A DNA stretch of 5,977 nt from Pseudomonadota bacterium (GTDB lineage Bacteria; Pseudomonadota; Gammaproteobacteria; Xanthomonadales; Xanthomonadaceae), in assembly GCA_025355485.1 (NCBI GenBank), contig JANXZP010000138.1:1-5977 (forward strand). The letters run 5' to 3'. A model generated the notes under the pieces. It made no database searches. It had not been told where the DNA came from and saw only the letters and a program-made list of their open reading frames with translations. The translations under genes were made by a program, and so were the position numbers. Below, one piece after another: positions 1 to 5,154 of the stretch; positions within the stretch are counted from its first letter, which is position 1, and each line of letters begins with the position of its first letter.

Positions 1-1
1 C

Positions 2-670
2 AATCGCGCGATCCTGGGCAACAAGGTGTTCGTGAAGCTCGCCATCGCCGGTTCGATGAACTTCAATGCATTGTTCATCTATATCGCGTCGGCGCCGGTG
101 TTCGTGCTCGACCTGATGAAGTTGAACGAACGCCAGTTCGCATGGTTCTTCGCGCCGACCATCGGCGGCATGATGCTCGGCGCATTCACATCCGGACGCA
201 TGGCCGGAAAGATCAGCGGATTGCGGATGGCGAACCTGGGCAGCGCGATTGGCGGCGCGGCGGCGGTGGTCAACATCACCTTCAACGCATTCGCGCCGAA
301 CCTGCATCCGCTCGTATTCCATGTGTTCGGCGCGTCGCTGCTGCTGCCGCTGGCGGTGCTGCCGATCATGGCCACCGCGTTCGGCGTGGCGCTGGTGTTC
401 CCGATCCTGACCATCGCGCTGCTCGACATGTATCCGCGCCAGCGCGGCAGCGCATCGTCCGCGCAGGCCTTCATCGGCCTCGTACTCAATGCCGTCGTCG
501 CCGGCGTGGTTTCGCCGCTGGCCAGCCACAGCGGGATGCATCTGGCGCTGACTGCCGCCGTGTTCACCGCGATCGGGTGGGTGTTGTGGAGCGGCTACGC
601 GCGCCACACCACAAGGCTGCCGGAAGTGCCGCAGGAAGCGGTGGCGCTGGAGCCTACGGATGAGATGTAG
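2..670 (+). CDS. Bcr/CflA-type MFS multidrug exporter, C-terminal half (5' end outside window)
   Basis: This is an inner-membrane proton-driven drug or metabolite exporter of the major facilitator superfamily. The frame is open from base 2, giving 222 visible residues ending in TAG. The GTG at 26 is internal to the gene: the codons before it (NRAILGNK) match the family's 'L.NRRF' linker ahead of TM7. About six hydrophobic segments follow, consistent with TM7-TM12. Two stretches are typical of the Bcr/CflA subfamily: 'FIYIASAPVFVLD' followed by 'FAWFFAPTIGGMMLG', and 'MYPRQRGSASSAQAFIG', the conserved PRQ-GSAS motif before TM11. The tail after the last helix is short and charged. The substrate cannot be read from the sequence. 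The gene converges on the minus-strand cluster, 48 nt away. I see no convincing terminator in the gap. Confidence 0.88.
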   Translation, partial: NRAILGNKVFVKLAIAGSMNFNALFIYIASAPVFVLDLMKLNERQFAWFFAPTIGGMMLGAFTSGRMAGKISGLRMANLGSAIGGAAAVVNITFNAFAPNLHPLVFHVFGASLLLPLAVLPIMATAFGVALVFPILTIALLDMYPRQRGSASSAQAFIGLVLNAVVAGVVSPLASHSGMHLALTAAVFTAIGWVLWSGYARHTTRLPEVPQEAVALEPTDEM

Positions 671-718
671 TGATGGATGAAAGAGAAGCGTATCTGACAC
701 CGTTTCTTGGTCTCGAAA

Positions 719-1438
719 CTATTTCGAACCCATCTCTGGCAGTGCGTACCGATGTTTCCATGATTCAAGTCCCTTCCACGCAGATCCCTCCAGGGTTCCG
801 CTCTTGTGCTCTCCGTTAAAGGTGCCGGTCACCCGGCCACCGTCGATGATGAACAGTACGAGTTCGGATTGTCCCTGCCTGAAGACGAAGCCCACGCTTG
901 GAGGTAATTTGTCGTCGGTCCATATCCTGTTATCAAAGCCATGAAACCAGTCTTGCTCGTAGCCGAGGAAGCGTACGAGTCCAGCACGTGACGAGGCGTC
1001 CAGACGCCGCAGGCGCAGATCGTCACGATGCGGCTTGAGGGGGTTGGGGAGAGGGAAGACGTATGCTTCGTTCGCGGTCCTTATGAAGCGATGTACGTTG
1101 GGGCTGCCGCTGATGTCCATTCCATCTAGACCCCATCGACGTTTCACACAGCACTTGATGCGGCGTTCCGGGATCCATCCAAGTTCCCGGTCCGGCAAGT
1201 AAGCCCGCATCGCATCAGGGCCCATCACCTCGATCGAAGATGGGTTCTCGCCGAGATCGTATTTCGTGTCGGCAACGGCTTCGCGCAGCTCATCAGCCGA
1301 CACATCGTGCAATCGACCGTAGACCGGCACACCGTCGATTCGCATCGACTCGACGGCGATGGCGCTGGAAGACAGCGCAACCAGTGCTGCGCACAGGAGA
1401 TGCAGTCTCATGGGAATGCTGACAGCGACATTTCCCAT
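719..1438 (-). CDS. Secreted hypothetical protein, 239 aa, third gene of the minus-strand cluster
   Basis: I do not recognise the family. The protein has an N-terminal signal peptide: a basic MRLH, then a hydrophobic run, then SSAIA, with likely cleavage after residue 28 (AIA/VES). The mature part is about 210 residues, polar, with a Cys-Cys pair at 96-97, an aromatic-rich stretch at 160-174 (YEQDWFHGFDNRIWT), and a beta-rich end ('GFVFRQG', 'LVLFIIDGG', 'GTFNGEHKSGTLEG', residues 183-218). It looks like a small periplasmic or exported domain. The frame stays open upstream to 1729, but that part lies over the DUF1304 gene and is Arg-rich shadow sequence. I chose ATG at 1438: it lies 2 nt after the upstream stop and has a purine-rich GGTGGGGTGA just ahead. 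ATG at 1411 (230 aa) would give a tidier signal peptide but has no visible ribosome-binding site. It is probably translationally coupled to the gene before it. Confidence 0.72.
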   Translation of the reverse strand: MGNVAVSIPMRLHLLCAALVALSSSAIAVESMRIDGVPVYGRLHDVSADELREAVADTKYDLGENPSSIEVMGPDAMRAYLPDRELGWIPERRIKCCVKRRWGLDGMDISGSPNVHRFIRTANEAYVFPLPNPLKPHRDDLRLRRLDASSRAGLVRFLGYEQDWFHGFDNRIWTDDKLPPSVGFVFRQGQSELVLFIIDGGRVTGTFNGEHKSGTLEGSAWKGLESWKHRYALPEMGSK

Positions 1439-1440
1439 GT

Positions 1441-1806
1441 TCACCCCACCATCAACGCCGCAGCCAGCGCCAGCATCGCCGGAACGCCCTGCACGAACAG
1501 GATGCTGCGCTTGACGCTGAGCGCGCCGTAGATCGCGGCGACGATCACGCATGCGAGGAAGAAAATCTTCGTTTGCAGGGCGAACGCGGCGTCGGGTTGC
1601 AGCAGGCTCCAGACCAAACCGGCAGCAAGGAATCCGTTGTAGAGGCCCTGGTTCGCGGCCAGCGACTTGCTTGCCTCGGCGAACTCCTCCGTTGTGCCAA
1701 AGACGCGCCGCGTCTTCTTCGTCGTCCATACGAACATTTCCAGGTACATGAAGTACAGGTGTTCGAACGCGACGATTCCGATCAGGATCAGGCTGAGCAT
1801 GCGCAT
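1441..1806 (-). CDS. DUF1304 family small membrane protein, 121 aa
   Basis: This is a small integral membrane protein of unknown function. The N-terminal block 'GIVAFEHLYFMYLEMFVWTT' (residues 10-29) and the central 'FAEASKSLAANQGLYNGFLAAGL' region (about 42-64) are the conserved signatures of DUF1304 proteins, which are usually about 120 residues, as here. Four hydrophobic segments can be drawn: residues 4-24, about 55-70, about 78-95 and about 100-120. ATG at 1806 is supported by a GGAG at 1816-1813 with 6-nt spacing; a second in-frame ATG two codons later is less well placed. It sits 30 nt downstream of the M2-like lipoprotein gene and 2 nt upstream of the secreted hypothetical gene, so one mRNA probably carries all three. 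The family is confident; a role is not. Confidence 0.9.
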   Translation of the reverse strand: MRMLSLILIGIVAFEHLYFMYLEMFVWTTKKTRRVFGTTEEFAEASKSLAANQGLYNGFLAAGLVWSLLQPDAAFALQTKIFFLACVIVAAIYGALSVKRSILFVQGVPAMLALAAALMVG

Positions 1807-1812
1807 GTCAAT

Positions 1813-1816
1813 CTCC
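1813..1816 (-). promoter_or_regulatory. Ribosome-binding site of the DUF1304 gene
   Basis: The minus strand reads TGGAGATTGAC immediately before ATG at 1806. GGAG at 6-nt spacing selects this start over the in-frame ATG at 1800. Confidence 0.6.
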
Positions 1817-1836
1817 AGTGATGATTGGGCTGTGCG

Positions 1837-3504
1837 TCAGTTTGTCGTCGGTTCGATGACGGACGCCGTCGCCGGCCCGCTGGCGAAGTTGCCTTCCCAG
1901 CCGCATTGCGCGCTCTTGCTCTGCCGATCCAGCCACGCGAGCAACGGCGCGAAGTATTCGAGCATCGCACCGGCGTCGATGCGGTCGTCGCCGGTGAATT
2001 CCTTGAGCCGCTTCTGCCAGGGTTGGCTTTCGTCGCGTTCGAGCATCGTACGGTAGCGTTGAACGGTCCTTGCATCGTGCTCCATGTCACATCCGTATTT
2101 CGAACCTCCATTGGCGGACTTGCACAGCGCGCGGTCGATCTGGAATTGCAGGATGCCGGCGAGGAAGAGTCCGATCTGCGGATAGTTATCGGCGATGCCG
2201 AACGTGGCGCCCGCGTCGAACGTGCGTTCATCGCGCGGTGAAGGCGGGGCGATGCCTTCGTACTTCGCGCGCATCGCCCACCACGCCTTGTTGTAATCGG
2301 CGGGCTTGATCGAGCCGTCGAACACCCCCCAGCGCCAGTGCTCGGCGGTCATCGCGAATGCCAGTGTCGCGAAGACATCGAACGCGGTTCGCATTTGCGC
2401 ATTGATCGTTGCCCGCGGATCGCCCGGTTGCGATGCCGGATTCGCGACGTTTTCTGGCCCTGCCGCGCGCGCCATGCTCCCGACCGCGACGAGTGCGGTA
2501 GCGAGCGGATCGCCATCGCGGTGCCGGAACAGGAATGGCTGGCCTTCCCTGGAGCGCATGACAAGGTCGATGGCATCCGCGCTTGGCGATTGCGCATCGG
2601 CTGCTGGTTTCGCGGCGTCCGGATACGGCGCGAGCAGATCCCACTGATCGTTCCAATCCGCTGGCCGGAAGCCGTCAGCCAAGTGCGCGCGGATCATGCC
2701 GTCGGCCTGCGCGCGCGGGCCGTAGTGCTGCATCAGCCGCAGCCGTGTGTAGCACTGCAACTGGTAATACATCGGCTTGACCTGGCTCCACAGGCGATCG
2801 GTTTGCGTTTGCAGTGCGTCGGCGTCCATGTCGTAGCGCGCACGCGCGTATTCGCCGGCGTTCGCGAAACCCAGGCGCTTCGCGCCGTCGTTGGCCAGTT
2901 CGACGAAACGCGCGTAGTCCTTGCGCATCGTCGCAGTGCCCTTATGCCGAATCGACCAGGCCTCGAGGCGCTCGTCGTAATCGCGGCCGTTGTCCAGCAC
3001 GATCGGTACATCCGCCTGCGGGTGACAGGACGCCTCATCGTCGCTCTTGCAAAATATGCCCGGTTCCAAGGCCGTCCGTAGGCGCACGGTGATGGCCGCG
3101 ATCTCGGCGATTTTCGTCGCGTCGTGCGGCACGGGCGTCACGCTCAACAGGCGCAACCGCTGGATCGCTCGCGCGGTTTCCGGTTTCAGCGCCTGCCCAT
3201 CGAAGCCTGTGGATTCTTCGATGAGGCGGTCGAGCAGGACGAATCGGTTTGTCTCGTTGTCGGCCACGATCTTTCGCATAGCTGCGTCCGACGTCGTCCT
3301 TGCGGCCATCCACGCACGCGCCGATGCAGCGCGAAGGTCTTCGAGCTGGACGTTCGCGCGTGCCACGAAGGTTTCAGCATTCCTGGCGCGGTCGGCTGCG
3401 CCGCTGGCATTCGATGCCTCGCCGTCCGCATGCCGGGAACAGCCCGTCGTGAGGACGAGCGCCACGCAAGCGGCCAGCGCGAACCATCCCCTGAGTGGCG
3501 TCAT
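1837..3504 (-). CDS. M2-family (ACE-like) lipoprotein lacking the zinc-binding site; probable pseudopeptidase, 555 aa
   Basis: The protein is related to peptidase family M2 (peptidyl-dipeptidase A / angiotensin-converting enzyme). Residues 1-22 form a lipoprotein signal (MTPLRGW, hydrophobic core, LTTG-C22); Ser at +2 suggests the outer membrane. The N-terminal helical domain (about 44-297) includes 'YDERLEAW', 'YARFVELAN' and 'WNDQWDLLAPYPDA'. From residue 367 it again matches ACE without gaps: 'AEHWRWGVFDGSI' (387-399), 'YNKAWWAMRAKYEG' (404-417), 'ILQFQIDRALC' (451-461), 'AMLEYFAPLLAWL' (513-525). The section between, which should hold HEXXH, is only about 69 residues instead of about 147 and has no HEXXH. 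Residues equivalent to ACE K511, H513, Y520, R522 and Y523 are T434, G436, Q443, G445 and L446. Likely disulfide cysteines C152/C160 and C461/C472 are kept. The frame has no stop or shift. The start at 3504 is chosen because the signal peptide begins there; upstream sequence is not protein-like. A GGAG lies 11 nt upstream. It heads a three-gene cluster. Confidence 0.88.
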   Translation of the reverse strand: MTPLRGWFALAACVALVLTTGCSRHADGEASNASGAADRARNAETFVARANVQLEDLRAASARAWMAARTTSDAAMRKIVADNETNRFVLLDRLIEESTGFDGQALKPETARAIQRLRLLSVTPVPHDATKIAEIAAITVRLRTALEPGIFCKSDDEASCHPQADVPIVLDNGRDYDERLEAWSIRHKGTATMRKDYARFVELANDGAKRLGFANAGEYARARYDMDADALQTQTDRLWSQVKPMYYQLQCYTRLRLMQHYGPRAQADGMIRAHLADGFRPADWNDQWDLLAPYPDAAKPAADAQSPSADAIDLVMRSREGQPFLFRHRDGDPLATALVAVGSMARAAGPENVANPASQPGDPRATINAQMRTAFDVFATLAFAMTAEHWRWGVFDGSIKPADYNKAWWAMRAKYEGIAPPSPRDERTFDAGATFGIADNYPQIGLFLAGILQFQIDRALCKSANGGSKYGCDMEHDARTVQRYRTMLERDESQPWQKRLKEFTGDDRIDAGAMLEYFAPLLAWLDRQSKSAQCGWEGNFASGPATASVIEPTTN

Positions 3505-3726
3505 GACGGCATTGGCTCCAACGCGCCGACGGCGCGATGCAAGGCAGGCTAGTGCGCGCGGGCGGCTGGCGCAACTGTGGTTTCGAGTGCTGTACAGACA
3601 ACAGAAAAGAGCGTAGATACGGCGGAACCTAGTTTCGCCATCGCGGGTTCGGCGATTCCCGAATGCGATTGATCCGGCCAAAGTCGCGCGCGAATGAACA
3701 ACAATGCACTCAACAGGGGGAGCACC
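3505..3726. promoter_or_regulatory. Divergent intergenic region between the M2-like cluster and the kelch gene
   Basis: These 222 bp separate two divergently read genes, so promoters for both must lie here or close by. I cannot point to a convincing -35/-10 pair in either direction. Visible details are a 6-bp inverted repeat CGCGCC-GAC-GGCGCG at 3522-3536, in what would be the 5' leader of the M2-like gene, and an A-rich patch at 3595-3608 (acagacaacagaaaaga) that is the lowest-GC part of the region. Neither is good evidence of a specific regulator. Confidence 0.4.
3715..3722 (+). promoter_or_regulatory. Ribosome-binding site that fixes the kelch gene start
   Basis: AGGGGGAG lies 4 nt before ATG at 3727. 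It makes this start much better than the in-frame ATG at 3694, which has no purine-rich sequence ahead and would put 11 extra polar residues (MNNNALNRGST) before the signal peptide. Confidence 0.7.
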
Positions 3727-5031
3727 ATGATCGGTACCAGCAGGATTTTCCGCAACGTGTCCGGGCTGAGCAAGGCTGTGTGCTGGCTGATGCTGATGGT
3801 CGCAGGCAACGCACAAGCTGCGACCGGCACATGGACCACCATGGCCCCGATGCCGACGGCCCGCGCGTACACGACCAGCGGTGCGATCGGCAGCAAGCTC
3901 TATGTCGTGACGGGGTCTCTCACGACTGCGAACGAAGTCTACGATGCAACCACAGACACCTGGGCCACCAAGGCCCCGATACCAACGGATCGCGGCGGCG
4001 CGTCTGCGGGTGTGATCGCTGGAAAACTGTACATCGTGGGTGGTTGCGTCACTTCGGATTGCCGCATCAACACCACAAACAAGTTGGAAGTGTACGACCC
4101 GACCACCGATACCTGGGCCGGTGGGGCCGCGATGCCGACATCCCGCTCGGCGGCGGCGGCTGGCGTGATCGCCGGCAAGCTTTATGTCGTGGGTGGATTT
4201 GGACCGTGCGGCCCGTGCACCGGCATCAGCACGCTCGAAGTCTACGATCCCGTCGCCGATGCGTGGACTACCAAGGCTCCCATGCCGACGGCGCGCTCGC
4301 AGATGGGCGGCGCAGTCATCAACGGCAAACTCTACGTCGTGGGCGGCGACAACAGCGCGAACAATGGGGTTCTTGCGACGCTCGAAGTCTACGATCCCGT
4401 CACTGATACATGGACAACGAAGGCGTCGATGCCGACCGCGCGCGAAGGCGTCGGAGCAGGTGCTGTGGACGGCATCCTCTATGCTGTCAGCGGCTACGAC
4501 GGCATCAGCAATGTGAACACCGTCGAAGCCTACGATCCGGCCACGAACACCTGGTCAACCCTTGCACCGATCCCGACGGCTCGTACGAGTCCCCAACCGC
4601 AGGGCATCAGCGGAGTGATGTATGTCGCGGGGAATGGGGCGAATGGTGCCGCGATCTCGACGCTCGAAGCTTTCGTCCCGCCACCTATCCAAGTCGCCAT
4701 CGACATCCGGCCCGGCACCAACCTCAACAACATCAGCCTGGCGAACGACATCAATGTTCCGGTCGCTATCCTTTCCAGCGCGAGCTTCGATGCGCCTGGC
4801 AGGGTGGACAAGACGTCGCTGACCTTCGGCCACGTGGGAAGCGAGGCGAGCCTGTCCTCCTGCGACGTGCGTGGGCGTGACGTGAATGGCGATGGGCGAG
4901 CGGACCTGGTCTGCCGCTTCACGGTGAAAGCCACTGCCTTCCAGATCGGCGACACGCTGGGCGTGCTGACGGGCCGGACCATTGGCGGAAGCCAGATCCA
5001 CGGCACCGATTCGGTGCACATCAACCAGTAG
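3727..5031 (+). CDS. Secreted six-bladed kelch beta-propeller with C-terminal calcium-loop-like domain, 434 aa
   Basis: This exported protein probably binds a ligand or partner; no catalytic function can be read from it. Residues 1-31 form a Sec signal (basic start, CWLMLMVAG core, AQA/AT cleavage). Six kelch units follow, each starting [MI]PTxR and carrying a GKLYVVGG strand and a LEVYDPxTDTW strand: 42-84, 85-135, 136-185, 186-234, 235-281 and 282-320. The last unit has no closing W strand. 'TGTWTTMAP' just after the signal peptide can supply it, the usual way a propeller closes. Cysteine pairs C107/C112 and C161/C164 sit in the loops of blades 2 and 3. After a PPP linker, residues 322-434 form a separate domain beginning 'VAIDIRPGTNLNNI', with 'VPVAILSS' and a DxNxDGxxxD-like loop (D385-D393, DVNGDGRAD) flanked by C379 and C396. 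I have seen this domain at the C-terminus of other secreted bacterial proteins, but I cannot name it. Start chosen by the ribosome-binding site at 3715-3722. Confidence 0.9.
   Translation: MIGTSRIFRNVSGLSKAVCWLMLMVAGNAQAATGTWTTMAPMPTARAYTTSGAIGSKLYVVTGSLTTANEVYDATTDTWATKAPIPTDRGGASAGVIAGKLYIVGGCVTSDCRINTTNKLEVYDPTTDTWAGGAAMPTSRSAAAAGVIAGKLYVVGGFGPCGPCTGISTLEVYDPVADAWTTKAPMPTARSQMGGAVINGKLYVVGGDNSANNGVLATLEVYDPVTDTWTTKASMPTAREGVGAGAVDGILYAVSGYDGISNVNTVEAYDPATNTWSTLAPIPTARTSPQPQGISGVMYVAGNGANGAAISTLEAFVPPPIQVAIDIRPGTNLNNISLANDINVPVAILSSASFDAPGRVDKTSLTFGHVGSEASLSSCDVRGRDVNGDGRADLVCRFTVKATAFQIGDTLGVLTGRTIGGSQIHGTDSVHINQ
3850..4686 (+). repeat. Six tandem kelch-blade coding units
   Basis: There are six in-frame units of 39-51 codons inside the kelch gene. 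Units 2-4 are the most alike in protein and DNA; unit 6 is the most diverged and truncated. The shared frame within each unit is [MI]PTxR, then about ten residues, then (G)KLYVVGG, a variable loop, then LEVYDPxTDTWxxxA. Confidence 0.85.
4231..4401 (+). repeat. Exact 24-bp direct repeat in adjacent kelch blades (copies at 4231-4254 and 4378-4401)
   Basis: Both copies begin acgctcgaagtctacgat and encode the end of TLEVYDPV in blades 3 and 4. They are 147 bp apart, exactly 49 codons or one blade. A shorter related stretch (acgctcgaagc) starts near 4660, in blade 6. This is consistent with relatively recent blade duplication or gene conversion. Confidence 0.8.
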
Positions 5032-5046
5032 CCGGATCGACCGTAG

Positions 5047-5096
5047 AAAAAGGGCCGGAGCGAGTATGCGGTCGACGCGATACTCGGCTCCGGCCC
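5047..5096 (-). terminator. Intrinsic terminator between convergent genes
   Basis: The arms GGGCCGGAGC (5052-5061) and GCTCCGGCCC (5087-5096) pair perfectly. After a single bulged G (5086), GAGTAT (5062-5067) pairs with ATACTC (5080-5085). Three further GC pairs can close a GTCGA loop. Read on the minus strand, the stem is followed by TTTTT (complement of 5051-5047), so it is a classic rho-independent terminator for the gene ending at 5155. For the plus-strand kelch gene ending at 5031 the stem is the same but is followed by GTTCCC rather than a T-run, so termination that way would be weaker. Confidence 0.85.
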
Positions 5097-5154
5097 CGTT
5101 CCCTCCCGCTGATCACCTGCAGCGATCCACTGCCGCTGCTCCCTGTTCCTCGCA

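Noticed and set aside
713..727. Perfect 6-bp inverted repeat TCGAAA-CTA-TTTCGA over the stop codon of the 239-aa gene
   Set aside because: The stem is short and AT-rich, with no T-run in either direction; it is not a credible terminator and may be chance.
1439..1729. Upstream extension of the 239-aa secreted protein to an ATG at 1729
   Set aside because: It lies wholly over the DUF1304 gene in another frame, is Arg-rich, and would place the signal peptide internally.
1837..3504. Calling the M2-like gene a pseudogene
   Set aside because: There is no stop or frameshift in 555 codons, the signal peptide and disulfide cysteines are kept, and the catalytic losses are at several independent sites. 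Pseudoenzyme fits better than decay.
3588..3597. CTGTACAG palindrome in the divergent intergenic region, considered as an operator (LexA-like half sites)
   Set aside because: The two CTGT/ACAG halves have no 8-bp spacer, and no second copy is present; an 8-bp palindrome is expected by chance at this frequency.
1825..3616. Long plus-strand open frames opposite the M2-like gene (for example 2338-3081 and 3047-3616)
   Set aside because: High-GC coding DNA commonly leaves long open antisense frames. These have no ribosome-binding sites and Arg/Cys-rich, domain-free translations, while the minus strand encodes a clear family member.
3505..3816. Upstream extension of the M2-like frame to an ATG at 3816 (104 more residues)
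   Set aside because: The extension overlaps the divergent kelch gene, is rich in His, Arg and Cys without order, and would bury the clear lipoprotein signal that begins at 3504.
3549..3896. Minus-strand open frame of 115 codons with a hydrophobic stretch, opposite the start of the kelch gene
   Set aside because: Its N-terminal third is antisense to the kelch signal peptide and first blade, it has no ribosome-binding site, and its C-terminus resembles no protein. The hydrophobicity can arise as a mirror of GC-rich coding and intergenic DNA.
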